In this document: positions 8,199 through 16,937 of the stretch, piece after piece
Position numbering within the stretch: the first letter of the stretch is position 1
How the letters are laid out: each line of letters begins with the position of its first letter
NCBI RefSeq assembly: GCF_000956525.1
Contig: NZ_JYIW01000014.1
Span: 1-57,340 of the forward strand
Source of the DNA: Microbacterium oxydans
Lineage (GTDB): Bacteria > Actinomycetota > Actinomycetes > Actinomycetales > Microbacteriaceae
Direction of reading: 5' to 3'
Length of the DNA: 57,340 nt
Notes under the pieces: generated by a model
What the model was told of the DNA's origin: nothing
Database searches by the model: none
The model's input: the letters and a program-made list of their open reading frames with translations, nothing else
Made by a program: the position numbers and the translations under genes

Positions 8199-9911
8199 TC
8201 AGTCGATGACGGCGAGCACCCCGTCCGCTGCGACGGATGCAGTCAGCTCCGCCCTGCGCGACAGTGTGCCGGAGCGATGGGCGACGACAGACGTCTCCAT
8301 CTTCATCGCGTCGAGCACCGCGACCGCATCGCCCTCGGCCACCTGGGCACCGTCGTCGACGAGCCAGCGGACGAGCGTGCCAGGCGCGGGTGAGCGCAAC
8401 TCGGTCGGGTCGGCCGTCGGCGTGGCGACAGCACCTCCGCCGACCTGACCGAGGCCAGCGAGCAGCGCCGCAGGCAGACCGAGCACGACCCGACGACCGT
8501 CGATCTCCACGGGGAAGCGCTGCAGCGCGGCGTCCGATACCGCGGCCGGACGCAGCTGCGACTCCAGCTTCAGCAGCAGTGCGCTCTCGATCCACTGTGT
8601 GTGCACCGCGAAGGTGTCGGTGGCGAACGCCGGGTCGTCGATCGCGAGCCGGTCGAACGGGATCACGGTGGCCGGACCCTCGACCGAGAGCTCGCGCAGG
8701 GCCCGCCGGGCACGAACGAGCGCCGCGTCACGCGATTCGGCGTGCACGATGAGCTTGGCGATCATGGAATCGAAGGCCGGCTGCACGATGTCGCCCGCTT
8801 CGATGCCGCTGTCCCAGCGCACGCCGGGGCCGCCCGGGATGCGCAGCGTCTCGACTCGACCGGGGCTGGGGAGGAATCCGCGCCCGGGGTCTTCCGCGTT
8901 GATCCGGAACTCGAACGCGTGCCCGGCAGGCGTCGGCGTCTCGGTGAGCGACATGCCCTCGCCGAACGCGATGCGGAACTGCTCGCGCACCAGGTCGACC
9001 CCGGCGACCTCTTCGGTGACCGGATGCTCCACCTGGAGCCGCGTGTTGACCTCGAGGAACGAGATCGTGCCGTCGGCGGCGAGCAGGAACTCGACGGTGC
9101 CGGCGCCGCGATACCGCACCTCGGCGCAGATCGACCTGGCGGCCTCGTGGATCAGCGACCGCTGCTCCGACGAGAGCCCGGGCGCCGGGGCCTCTTCGAT
9201 GAGCTTCTGGTTCCGACGCTGCATGGAGCAGTCGCGGTCTCCGACGACGACGATGCCGCCGTGTCCATCTCCGAGCACCTGCACCTCGATGTGCCGCGGG
9301 CTCTCGAGGAACCGCTCGACGAAGCACTCACCGCGACCGAAGGCGGCGATCGCCTCGCGTGTGGCCGCGTCGAACGCGTCTGCGACCTCGGACAGCTCGC
9401 GCACGACTTTGAGTCCTCGTCCGCCGCCACCGAACGCGGCCTTGATCGCGATCGGCAGGCCGTGCTGCTCCGCGAACGCCACGGCTTCCTCGGGCCCTGC
9501 GAGCGGTTCGTCGGTGCCGGCTGCGAGGGGTGCGCCGACGCGCTGCGCGATGCGCCGCGCGGTCATCTTGTCGCCGAGCGCGTCGATGCTCTCGGGCGAC
9601 GGACCGATCCAGATGAGCCCAGCGCCCTCCACCGCTCGCGCGAACGCCGCGCTCTCCGAGAGGAATCCGTAGCCGGGATGCACGGCATCCGCCCCGGTCC
9701 GCTCGGCAGCGGCGAGCAGCGCATCGATCGACAGGTACGTCGTCGCCGCCGTGTCGCCGCCCAGTGCGACCGCCTCGTCCGCGAGCCGCACGTGCAGCGC
9801 GTCGGCATCCTGATCAGCGAAGACCGCGATCGACGCATACCCTGCTTCCGTGCAGGCGCGGATGATGCGCACTGCGATCTCGCCGCGATTCGCGATCAGC
9901 ACCGTGGTCAT
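8199..9911 (-). CDS. Biotin carboxylase with C-terminal biotinyl carrier domain
   Basis: This 570-residue protein joins a biotin carboxylase (residues ~1-445) to a biotinyl domain at the C-terminus. The start MTTVLIANRGEIAVRI, the ATP-grasp loop KAAFGGGGRGLK (K157 onward) and EVNTRLQVEHPVTEE are canonical. The biotin acceptor is Lys537 in DAMKMET. It would carboxylate biotin with ATP and bicarbonate. It is the last gene of the pxp-like operon, coupled (ATGA) to the fused PxpB-PxpC gene. That gene product is homologous to the carboxyltransferase region of urea carboxylase. No acyl-CoA carboxyltransferase (AccD type) is nearby, so acetyl-CoA carboxylase function is less likely. Confidence 0.9.
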   Translation of the reverse strand: MTTVLIANRGEIAVRIIRACTEAGYASIAVFADQDADALHVRLADEAVALGGDTAATTYLSIDALLAAAERTGADAVHPGYGFLSESAAFARAVEGAGLIWIGPSPESIDALGDKMTARRIAQRVGAPLAAGTDEPLAGPEEAVAFAEQHGLPIAIKAAFGGGGRGLKVVRELSEVADAFDAATREAIAAFGRGECFVERFLESPRHIEVQVLGDGHGGIVVVGDRDCSMQRRNQKLIEEAPAPGLSSEQRSLIHEAARSICAEVRYRGAGTVEFLLAADGTISFLEVNTRLQVEHPVTEEVAGVDLVREQFRIAFGEGMSLTETPTPAGHAFEFRINAEDPGRGFLPSPGRVETLRIPGGPGVRWDSGIEAGDIVQPAFDSMIAKLIVHAESRDAALVRARRALRELSVEGPATVIPFDRLAIDDPAFATDTFAVHTQWIESALLLKLESQLRPAAVSDAALQRFPVEIDGRRVVLGLPAALLAGLGQVGGGAVATPTADPTELRSPAPGTLVRWLVDDGAQVAEGDAVAVLDAMKMETSVVAHRSGTLSRRAELTASVAADGVLAVID

Positions 9912-11485
9912 GAGTTCTCCTTGACGATGAGACGAAGACGGACGCCGGGGGCCAGCTGACCGGCGAGGTCGAGGCTGCGATCCGTGAGCGCACCGATGAT
10001 GGGGTACCCGCCGGTGAGGGGATGGTCGGGGAGGAACAGCACCGGCTGGCCGTCGGGCGGCACCTGGATCGCTCCGGTGACCGCGCCTTCGCTCGGCAGC
10101 TCCCCGCCGACCGAGCGCTCGAGCGGCACCTCGCCCTGCAGGCGGATACCGACGCGATCCGACCGGGGCGTCACGGTCCATTCCTGGCCGGTGAGCGCAT
10201 CGAGCGCGGCAGCGGTGAACCAGTCGTCGCGCGGCCCGAGCGTGATCTCGAGCTCGACGACGTCACCGGGTCCTGGAAGGTCGCGAACCACGGCACCGGG
10301 CTCGACCGGCTGGGTCGCGGCGACTCCGACGGGGATGACGGCGCCGGCCGCGAGTGCGTCCGGTCCGAGCCCGGCGAGGGTGTCGCCCGCTCGGCTGCCC
10401 AGCGCCGGCTCGGCGTCGAATCCACCACGCACGGCGATCACGTATCGCAGCCCGCGCTCGGGATGACCGAGGGCGAGCTCATCGCCCTCGACCGTGGCGA
10501 ACGGTTCGCCGTGCGCGACGGAGCGAACCGTGCCGTCTGCCTCGGTCAGACTGAGCGAACCGAGTGCGCCGGCGACCGCCGCGACCCCCGCGCCACGGAA
10601 CCGCAGCACGGCTCCGCCGACGCTCTCGAGCACGGCGGCGGACGGCGCGTTGCCGACGGCACGGTTCGCATCGCGCATCGCCTGCCGGTCGGCGGCGCCG
10701 GATGCCGAGACGCCGAGCGCCGCGTAGCCGGGGCGCCCCGCGTCCTGCACGAGCAGCTGCAGCGAGGTGCGGACGACCTCGACAGCAGCATCCGCGTCAC
10801 CCGACCCCGTGGAGGTGCGTGCAGCGTCGGCACGACCGGACCGCGGTCGCTCGGCTCCGCTCCCGCCCAGCCGTGCCCTCGCACGCACCTGCTCGAATCG
10901 CACGGTCGCACCGGGCGCGAGCAGGGCGGGTGGGTCGCGGTCGATGTCCCACATCACGGCATCCGTGTGGCCGATGAGCTGCCATCCGCCGGGGCTCTCG
11001 CGGGGATAGACCCCGGTGAACGGTCCGGCCAGCGCGACCGATCCGGCCGGCACACGGGTTCGCGGCGAGGAACGACGCGGCACGTCGAACAGCGGGTCAC
11101 CGCTCACGACGTAGCCGAACCCAGGCGCGAAGCCGGAGAACGCGACCCGCCAATCGGCTGCGAGATGCCGGTGCACGAGCTCATCCGCCGAGACGCCGAG
11201 CAGCGCTGCGGCCTCGTCGAGGTCTTCGCCGTCGTAGTGCACCGGCACCACGGCGGCACCGGCGCGCGGCAGCTCGCCGCCGCCCACCTCGGTTGCGGCG
11301 AGCACGCCGGCGAGATCAGCCGCCGAGACTCGGAGCGGATCGAAGCGCACGAGCACGGTCCGAGCGCCGGGGATGCGCTCGACGACGCCGGGAAGGCCGT
11401 CCCACGCGAGGTTCAACCGCATGGCTTCATCGAGATCGGCTGCTTCGACGAGCAGGGCACGATCGGATGCCGTGAGGATTCGCAT
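9908..11485 (-). CDS. Fused PxpB-PxpC (KipI-KipA) 5-oxoprolinase / carboxyltransferase-like protein
   Basis: The 525-residue protein fuses two genes that are separate in B. subtilis and E. coli. Residues ~1-205 match PxpB/KipI (FSGFAPGFGYV and YPRESPGGWQLIG). Residues ~235-525 match PxpC/KipA (LLVQDAGRPGYAALGVSASG and AVLESVGGAVLRF). PxpABC hydrolyses 5-oxoproline to glutamate with ATP. The same folds form the carboxyltransferase part of urea carboxylase. The start ATG at 11485 overlaps the upstream stop by one base. The adjacent biotin carboxylase suggests a biotin-dependent complex, which is inference. Confidence 0.92.
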   Translation of the reverse strand: MRILTASDRALLVEAADLDEAMRLNLAWDGLPGVVERIPGARTVLVRFDPLRVSAADLAGVLAATEVGGGELPRAGAAVVPVHYDGEDLDEAAALLGVSADELVHRHLAADWRVAFSGFAPGFGYVVSGDPLFDVPRRSSPRTRVPAGSVALAGPFTGVYPRESPGGWQLIGHTDAVMWDIDRDPPALLAPGATVRFEQVRARARLGGSGAERPRSGRADAARTSTGSGDADAAVEVVRTSLQLLVQDAGRPGYAALGVSASGAADRQAMRDANRAVGNAPSAAVLESVGGAVLRFRGAGVAAVAGALGSLSLTEADGTVRSVAHGEPFATVEGDELALGHPERGLRYVIAVRGGFDAEPALGSRAGDTLAGLGPDALAAGAVIPVGVAATQPVEPGAVVRDLPGPGDVVELEITLGPRDDWFTAAALDALTGQEWTVTPRSDRVGIRLQGEVPLERSVGGELPSEGAVTGAIQVPPDGQPVLFLPDHPLTGGYPIIGALTDRSLDLAGQLAPGVRLRLIVKENS

Positions 11486-12285
11486 CAGATCAGGTACTCC
11501 GCATCCGGCACATCGGTGATGAACATGTAGCCGGGCGCATGCGTCACGGCGAACGGCGGCTTCGACGCCATGATCGCAGCCTGCGGGGTGACACCGCACG
11601 CCCAGAACACCGGTACCTCGCCGTCGCGGACCTCGGGGGCGTCGCCGAAGTCGGGCGTCGCCAGGTCGAGGATGCCGAGCGACGCCGGGTCGCCGATGTG
11701 GACCGGCGCGCCGTGCACGGCTGGCGTGCGGCCTGAGATCTGCACGGCGTCGGCCACGCGTGCGGCGGGGATCGGACGCATCGACACCACCATCTCGCCG
11801 CTGAGCCGTCCCGCCGGCACGCACTGCACCGAGGTGCGATACATCGGCACGTTGCGGCCGAGCTCCTGGTGCCGGATCGGGACGCCTGCCTGCACGAGAC
11901 CGGTCTCGAAGGTGAAGCTGCAGCCGATGAGGAACGACACGAGGTCGGGATGCTCTGCCCATGCCGCGCTGGCATCGTCGACCTCGTCGGTCAGTTCACC
12001 GTCGCGCCAGATGCGGTAGCGACCGATGTCGGTGCGGATATCGCTGCCCGGCGCGAGGCGCGACTCCACCTGCCCGGATTCGATCACCTCGAGCACCGGG
12101 CAGGGCTTCGGGTTCCGCTGCGTGAACAGCAGCGTCTCGAACGCCCAGTCTGCGGGCACGGCGATGAGGTTCGCCTGGGTCAGACCGGCCGCGATCCCGC
12201 TGGTCGGCTCCGCATGCCCTGCGCGATGCGCTGCGCGGGCCGCACGCGCTGCGGCGAGCTGATCGATCGTGGCGAGCACCGTCAT
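11485..12285 (-). CDS. YcsI / DUF1445 protein, D-glutamate cyclase family
   Basis: This 266-residue protein of the putative hydro-lyase family matches B. subtilis YcsI, with the conserved stretch [17 protein letters not shown] near the N-terminus, [11 protein letters not shown] in the middle and [13 protein letters not shown] near the end. Family members related to mitochondrial D-glutamate cyclase interconvert D-glutamate and 5-oxo-D-proline, which fits the 5-oxoprolinase genes on either side. Start and stop are packed against the neighbours (one base after PxpA, one-base overlap with PxpB-PxpC), so it is part of the same mRNA. The exact substrate is not proven. Confidence 0.88.
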   Translation of the reverse strand: MTVLATIDQLAAARAARAAHRAGHAEPTSGIAAGLTQANLIAVPADWAFETLLFTQRNPKPCPVLEVIESGQVESRLAPGSDIRTDIGRYRIWRDGELTDEVDDASAAWAEHPDLVSFLIGCSFTFETGLVQAGVPIRHQELGRNVPMYRTSVQCVPAGRLSGEMVVSMRPIPAARVADAVQISGRTPAVHGAPVHIGDPASLGILDLATPDFGDAPEVRDGEVPVFWACGVTPQAAIMASKPPFAVTHAPGYMFITDVPDAEYLI

Positions 12286-12286
12286 G

Positions 12287-13051
12287 TCACACCCGCACGA
12301 ACGGAGCGATCGTGATGCCCTCAGCCTGCAGCATCCGTCGGGTCTCCGCGGCCATCGCGACGGATCCGGGGCTGTCGCCGTGCACGCAGATCGACTGCGC
12401 GTCCACCGGCACGTCCGTGCCGTCGATCGCACGGATCACGCCGTCGGCGGCGAGCCGCACCATGCGCTCGGCGACTGCGGCCGGATCGTGCAGCACCGAC
12501 CCGGGTTCGGCCCGCGACACGAGCTGCCCATCCGGCTGGTAGGCGCGATCCGCGAAGGCCTCGGCCGCGACCGTCAGGCCCGCCCGCTCGGCCACGTCGA
12601 GCACGACACCGCCGGCGAGCCCGAGCAGCACGAGGCTCGGATCGATCGCCCTGATCGCCGCCACGACGTCCTTCGACTGCCGCTCGTCGCGGGCGATCGT
12701 GTTGTACAGGGCTCCGTGCGGCTTCACGTACGCGACCCGCCCGCCGACCGCGGCGGCGAGTCCGATGAGCGCACCGAGCTGGTACTCGACGTGCGCCTGC
12801 AGCGTGGCGGAGTCGATGTCGACCGCGGTGCGTCCGAAGTTCTCGTAGTCGCGGTACCCGGGGTGCGCACCGATCACGACGCCGCCCTGCACCGCTGCGG
12901 CGAGCGTGTCACGGATACCCTCCGGGCTGCCCGCATGGAAGCCGCACGACACGTTCGCGCTCGTGACGAGACGCAGCATGCTCTCGTCGTCGCTCACGAT
13001 CCGGTCGGCGACGTTCTCGCCGAGGTCCGAGTTCAGGTCGATCGACGCCAT
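12287..13051 (-). CDS. pxpA: 5-oxoprolinase subunit A (LamB/YcsF family)
   Basis: This 254-residue LamB/YcsF protein has the expected length. It begins [10 protein letters not shown], followed by [22 protein letters not shown] and VKPHGALYN, whose histidines and acidic residues are the conserved site of the family. With PxpB and PxpC it forms ATP-dependent 5-oxoprolinase, which recycles pyroglutamate to glutamate. The start at 13051 lies four bases after the stop of the transporter gene. Confidence 0.93.
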   Translation of the reverse strand: MASIDLNSDLGENVADRIVSDDESMLRLVTSANVSCGFHAGSPEGIRDTLAAAVQGGVVIGAHPGYRDYENFGRTAVDIDSATLQAHVEYQLGALIGLAAAVGGRVAYVKPHGALYNTIARDERQSKDVVAAIRAIDPSLVLLGLAGGVVLDVAERAGLTVAAEAFADRAYQPDGQLVSRAEPGSVLHDPAAVAERMVRLAADGVIRAIDGTDVPVDAQSICVHGDSPGSVAMAAETRRMLQAEGITIAPFVRV

Positions 13052-13055
13052 GCGA

Positions 13056-14348
13056 TCACGCTCCGATTCCGAGGAAGGCGAAGATGGGTCCGATCGAGAC
13101 CGCACCCATGTACCAGGTCAGCGCGGTCACGAGCGTGCCGGCGATGAGCAGCCACATCGGGTACTTCTTCGAGCCAAGGAGGTCGCGGCGGAACCATCCG
13201 ATGTACATGAACACCGTGAGTCCGATCGGCAGGATCAGCCCGTTGAACCCGCCGACGAAGACGAGGATCGCAGCGGGCGCCGTGCCGATCGACAGGTACA
13301 CGATGAGCGAGACGACGATGAAGGCGACGGTCGCGAGCTGCAGCGGCCAGCCACCGGCGAGCTTCTTCGTGTAGGTGGAGAGGAAGGTCGCCGAGGTGTA
13401 CGCCGCACCGATGACCGAGCTGATCGCGGCGGCCCAGAAGATGGCGCCGAAGATGCGGAGACCTGCATCGCCGAGGACGGCGCCGAAGGCCTGGCCCGCG
13501 GGGTTCGCGCCCTGACCGGAGAGGTCGAGCGTGACACCGGAGGCGACGACGCCGAGGATGGCGAGGAACAGCACGTAGCGCATGACACCGGTGACGAGGA
13601 TGCCGTTCGCCGCAGCGCGCATCACTGGGCCCGCCTGCTCTGGGCCGGTGTGTCCCGAGTCGAGGTAGCGGTGCGCACCGGAGTACGTGATGTATCCGCC
13701 GACGGTTCCGCCGACGATCGTCGTGATCGTGGCGAAGTTCAGCTCGTCGGGCACGAAGGTCTGACGCAGCGCCTCGCCGATCGGAGGCTGGGCGATGACC
13801 GCCACCACCACGGTCATCACGATCATGCCCACACCGAGCACGACCAGGACGACGTCCATGACCGGACCAGCCTTCTTCACCAGGAAGATGATGATCGCGA
13901 GCGCTGCGGTGAGGATGCCGCCGATCTTGGGGTCGATGCCGAGGAGCGCGTTGAGCCCGAGGCCACCACCGGCGATGTTGCCGATGTTGAAGGCCAGGCC
14001 GCCGATCACCACGAGCAGCGCGATCAGGTGACCGGAGAATGGGATGGCGCTGTTGGCGAGTTCGCCGGCACGCTTGCCGGATGAGGTGATCATGCGCCAC
14101 ACGTTCAGCTGCACCGCGATGTCGACGAGGATCGAGATGAGGATCGCGAACGCGAACGCCGCTCCCATCGTCGCCGTGAACGTGGCGGTCTGCGTGATGA
14201 AGCCTGGGCCGATGGCGCTGGTGGCCATGAGGAAGATCGCACCGATGACGGCGCTGCGCCCTGCGCGCTTCTTGACGGCAGCGAGGCGGACTTCGTCCTC
14301 CGGGGAGAGGGAGGTGGGTGACTGCTCGGTCATGCGGGGGGTTCCCAT
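13056..14348 (-). CDS. Nramp-fold transporter of the YcsG type
   Basis: This 430-residue membrane protein has about 11 transmembrane segments and belongs to the Nramp superfamily branch that sits in ycsFGI-kipIA operons. [18 protein letters not shown] occupies the position of the Nramp helix-1 DPGN metal site. The DPGN motif itself is not seen, which argues against simple Mn/Fe transport and for an organic substrate such as 5-oxoproline or a related lactam. It is the first gene of the operon. An ATG at 14333 (MTEQSP), preceded at a distance by GGGA, is an alternative start. Confidence 0.82.
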   Translation of the reverse strand: MGTPRMTEQSPTSLSPEDEVRLAAVKKRAGRSAVIGAIFLMATSAIGPGFITQTATFTATMGAAFAFAILISILVDIAVQLNVWRMITSSGKRAGELANSAIPFSGHLIALLVVIGGLAFNIGNIAGGGLGLNALLGIDPKIGGILTAALAIIIFLVKKAGPVMDVVLVVLGVGMIVMTVVVAVIAQPPIGEALRQTFVPDELNFATITTIVGGTVGGYITYSGAHRYLDSGHTGPEQAGPVMRAAANGILVTGVMRYVLFLAILGVVASGVTLDLSGQGANPAGQAFGAVLGDAGLRIFGAIFWAAAISSVIGAAYTSATFLSTYTKKLAGGWPLQLATVAFIVVSLIVYLSIGTAPAAILVFVGGFNGLILPIGLTVFMYIGWFRRDLLGSKKYPMWLLIAGTLVTALTWYMGAVSIGPIFAFLGIGA

Positions 14349-14376
14349 CGTCGTTGGTGGGTGTCGGTTGGCACCC

Positions 14377-14410
14377 AGTGTAGAACGGATAGTCCCTGAT
14401 TGTTCAACAA
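14377..14410 (-). promoter_or_regulatory. pxp-operon promoter with GntR-type operator
   Basis: TTGTTCAACAA (14400-14410) is an 11-bp palindrome that fits the TNGTNNNACNA pattern of FadR-subfamily GntR proteins. It overlaps a possible -35 TTGAAC (14407-14402) whose -10 TACACT (14382-14377) follows after 19 bases. It lies between the operon and the divergent GntR/FCD gene, which makes that regulator the likely binder. Confidence 0.55.
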
Positions 14411-14493
14411 GTTTGTTTCCGCTGTGCTACAACGAGGTTGCTTTCGTGTGATTCCTGCGGCGCATCCGTCGACGATCCGCCCGCTCCGGCACC

Positions 14494-14499
14494 TACGAT
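14494..14499 (+). promoter_or_regulatory. -10 box for leaderless GntR regulator
   Basis: TACGAT is followed by six bases and then the ATG at 14506. There is no ribosome-binding site, so the mRNA is probably leaderless. Confidence 0.5.
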
Positions 14500-14505
14500 G
14501 AAGGC

Positions 14506-15144
14506 ATGAATCAGCAGGGCATGCTCGCCGACGTGCTCCGTCAGCGCATCATCGACGGGGACTTCGCGCCGGGGTCACGACTGTCGGAGTCGGCGCTCGC
14601 CGAGCAGTTCGACGTCTCGCGCAACACCCTCCGCGAGGCCTTCCGGGTACTCGCCGAACAGGGCCTCGTCGAGCACATCCCGCACCGCGGCGTCTCCGTC
14701 GCGTCGCCGACCATCGCCGACGTGATCGACATCTACCGCGCCCGCCGGGTGATCGAGTGCGCGGCGCTGCGCCAGTCCGAGCCCGAGCATCCTGCCGTTC
14801 AGCTCATGCACGAGGCACTCGCCGAAGCCGAGGAGCAGCTGCCGCACGAGGACTGGCGGCGCATCGGCAGCGCGAACATGGCCTTCCACGATGCGATCGT
14901 CGCGCTCGCGGACAGCGCGCGCCTGGCCCGCACCTATCGTGACGTCGCCGCCGAGCTGCGACTCGTCTTCCTCGAGATCGACCAGCCGAAGTCGCTGCAC
15001 GAGCCCTTCGTCCGCCGCAACAGGGCGGTGCTCACTGCGCTGCTCGAGCGGGGTCCCGAGGCTGCTGCCGATGAGCTCGAGCGCTACCTCACTGCATCCG
15101 AACGCAGCGTGCTCGGGGCCTTCGCCCGCATGGGCCACGCCTGA
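14506..15144 (+). CDS. GntR family regulator with FCD domain
   Basis: This 212-residue regulator has an N-terminal winged helix (residues ~5-70, LRQRIIDGDFAPGSRLSESALAEQF and SRNTLREAFRVLAEQGLVE). The all-helical FCD effector domain (~80-205) carries the conserved metal-ligand region with MAFHDAIV and a terminal RHRNR-like equivalent, RRNRAVLTALLE. It is divergent from the 5-oxoproline operon and probably represses it, releasing on a small carboxylate such as 5-oxoproline or glutamate. The effector is inferred from context only. Confidence 0.9.
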   Translation: MNQQGMLADVLRQRIIDGDFAPGSRLSESALAEQFDVSRNTLREAFRVLAEQGLVEHIPHRGVSVASPTIADVIDIYRARRVIECAALRQSEPEHPAVQLMHEALAEAEEQLPHEDWRRIGSANMAFHDAIVALADSARLARTYRDVAAELRLVFLEIDQPKSLHEPFVRRNRAVLTALLERGPEAAADELERYLTASERSVLGAFARMGHA

Positions 15145-15173
15145 CGCCGCCGACCACCGGCGAACGATGACAC

Positions 15174-15986
15174 TCAGCCGTGGACGAGACTGTTCAGCGC
15201 GGCCCAGCCGAGGATCGGCGGCGACGAGACGACGGCATCCGGGGTTTCGAACATCGCTGAGGCCCACTGCTGGGCGACACTGTATGCCGCTTCGGCGATC
15301 GAGGACCCGGCACTGATGCGGCTCGCGCCGGCCAGCGCGAGTTCGGAGATGGACAGTGTGCCTGGACCGAACGCGACGTTGAGCGGAAGCGGCGTTGCGC
15401 GCGCGAGAGTGGCGATGGTGTCAGCCCGCAACGCTCCGAGCACGAAGAACCCGCTCGCACCGGCACGGGCATACGCCTCGGCGCGCTCCACCGTCTCCTC
15501 TGTCCAGCGCGTGCTCCCCACGTCGGCGAGAAGATGCGTGTCGATGCGGGCGTTGATGAACAGTGGTATTCCAGCGTTCTCCGCCGCAGTCCGGGCCGCG
15601 ATGATCCGCTGCTCCTGATCCTCGACAGGTCTGAGCGAGTCCTCGATATTGACTCCGGCGACGCCCGCGTCGAGACACGAGGCGATGGTGGTGGCGACGT
15701 CGTGTGGGGTCTCGCCGTATCCACGCTCGATATCGGCAGTGACTGGTACCGTCACCGACGAAACCACTCTCCGCACGACATCGACCGCGCGATCTCGGGT
15801 GAGCTCGTTCCCATCACGAGAGCCGAGCGACCAGGCGACTCCGGCGCTCGTCGTCGCGATCGCGCGAGCACCCGCGGCCAGAACAACGCGAGCAGAGGCC
15901 AGATCCCACACATTCGGCAGAATCAAGGGATCGCCCGAGACATGCAGTTCGTGGAGAGCGCGGGCGGACTCGACGAGCGTGGTCAT
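15174..15986 (-). CDS. Isocitrate lyase / PEP mutase family protein
   Basis: This 270-residue protein has the PEP-mutase/isocitrate-lyase TIM-barrel fold. It shows LPNVWDLASARVV, the metal-binding DIERGYGETPHDV and AGVNIEDSLRP in the expected order, and FINARIDTHLL. Characterised relatives cleave carbon-carbon or carbon-phosphorus bonds of 2-oxo-acids (methylisocitrate lyase, oxaloacetate decarboxylase, phosphonopyruvate hydrolase). The KKCGH-type loop of isocitrate lyase is absent, so a small-substrate lyase is more likely. It is a single gene converging on the GntR regulator. A short CGCCG/CGGCG hairpin lies in the 29-base gap. Confidence 0.85.
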   Translation of the reverse strand: MTTLVESARALHELHVSGDPLILPNVWDLASARVVLAAGARAIATTSAGVAWSLGSRDGNELTRDRAVDVVRRVVSSVTVPVTADIERGYGETPHDVATTIASCLDAGVAGVNIEDSLRPVEDQEQRIIAARTAAENAGIPLFINARIDTHLLADVGSTRWTEETVERAEAYARAGASGFFVLGALRADTIATLARATPLPLNVAFGPGTLSISELALAGASRISAGSSIAEAAYSVAQQWASAMFETPDAVVSSPPILGWAALNSLVHG

Positions 15987-16103
15987 CCTGCAATTCCAGC
16001 ACAGTGCGTGTCCGTCACCGTGCACGGAAGCGAGCGATGCGGCCACGACGGCCGACAGCCGCACCCTGGGTGGCGATGTACGGGGCTGTGATCCTGCGCG
16101 CGG

Positions 16104-16772
16104 TCAGTCGACCTGCCCGCGCACGGCGCCGGAGGCTCGCAGCCGCACCGGGACCTCGCGCGCCGGTGCTTCCAGCGGCAGCGCCGCATCCGGTTCGGGC
16201 AGATCGTAGAGCCGGTACATCCACCGACGCGCGTCTTCCAGGGGGAACGTGTCGCCGTAGACCGAGAACTTCAACAGGATCCCCTCGAGCGTGCTGCGCA
16301 GCATGATCTCCTCGAGCTCGGGATCGACGGCACCACGTTCGCGGAAGACGTCGCGCACCGACTCCTCCGACTGGATCGCCCGCTCGTGGAAGCGGTCCTC
16401 GGACTGCGCGTACAGACGGTGCGTCGCAGGTTGCTGCTGGAGCGCCAGCACGACCTTCTGCAGCGGCAGCGCGTAGCCCGTCGACAGGATCGCACCGTCG
16501 ATGATGCCGGCCAGTCGGGTATCCGCCGACCCCTGCACCTCCGGCAGCCCGAACAGCGCGGCGAACCACTGGTCGATGACCGCCACGATCAGTTGCTCCT
16601 TGCCACCGAAGTGGTAGCTCACGAGCCCTTGGGCGACGCCGGCGCGACGGGTGATGTCGGCGACACTCGCACCGGCGACGCCGCGTTCGCTGAACGTCTC
16701 GATGGCTGCGTGCAGGATGTTCTCTCTGGCGCGCTCGCGCGCCAGGCGGTTCTGCTCGTCTGAGCGCGCCAT
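16104..16772 (-). CDS. TetR/AcrR family transcriptional regulator
   Basis: This 222-residue regulator has the TetR helix-turn-helix at residues ~15-60 (ILHAAIETFSERGVAGASVADITRRAGVAQGLVSYHFGGKEQL) and a variable helical ligand domain after that. AGGAGG stands nine bases before the ATG at 16772. No obvious target gene is directly attached. The flanking lyase and the cellobiose operon each have their own signals. It may act on itself or on a distant gene. Confidence 0.92.
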   Translation of the reverse strand: MARSDEQNRLARERARENILHAAIETFSERGVAGASVADITRRAGVAQGLVSYHFGGKEQLIVAVIDQWFAALFGLPEVQGSADTRLAGIIDGAILSTGYALPLQKVVLALQQQPATHRLYAQSEDRFHERAIQSEESVRDVFRERGAVDPELEEIMLRSTLEGILLKFSVYGDTFPLEDARRWMYRLYDLPEPDAALPLEAPAREVPVRLRASGAVRGQVD

Positions 16773-16820
16773 GGGGGTCCACCTCCTGGTACACCGGACT
16801 TCCGGTTGTTCCCCCCGACG

Positions 16821-16849
16821 TATAGATTACTCACTGAACGTGTATTCAA
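16821..16849 (-). promoter_or_regulatory. Predicted promoter of the TetR gene
   Basis: On the minus strand TTGAAT (16849-16844) and TCTATA (16826-16821) are separated by 17 bases. The area is the most AT-rich in the neighbourhood. The -10 match is only moderate. Confidence 0.4.
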
Positions 16850-16873
16850 TCTAAGAATCGTTCACCCACATGC

Positions 16874-16909
16874 GGGCGGGCTTGTCCTGGAGGGGCGTCA
16901 AGCCCGCCC
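16874..16909 (-). terminator. Hairpin terminator of the cellobiose operon
   Basis: A perfect 11-bp stem (16874-16884 with 16899-16909) with a 14-base loop lies 29 bases beyond the stop of the LacI-type regulator, the last gene of the operon. Confidence 0.65.
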
Positions 16910-16937
16910 ACATGTCGCTCGCCCGTCAGTGCACAGC

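Noticed and set aside
9908..11485. KipI/KipA sporulation kinase inhibitor function
   Set aside because: The organism type does not sporulate in the Bacillus way and the operon context is 5-oxoproline metabolism.
13056..14348. Ordinary manganese/iron importer (MntH)
   Set aside because: The DPGN metal motif is not seen and the operon position matches YcsG-type transporters of 5-oxoprolinase loci.
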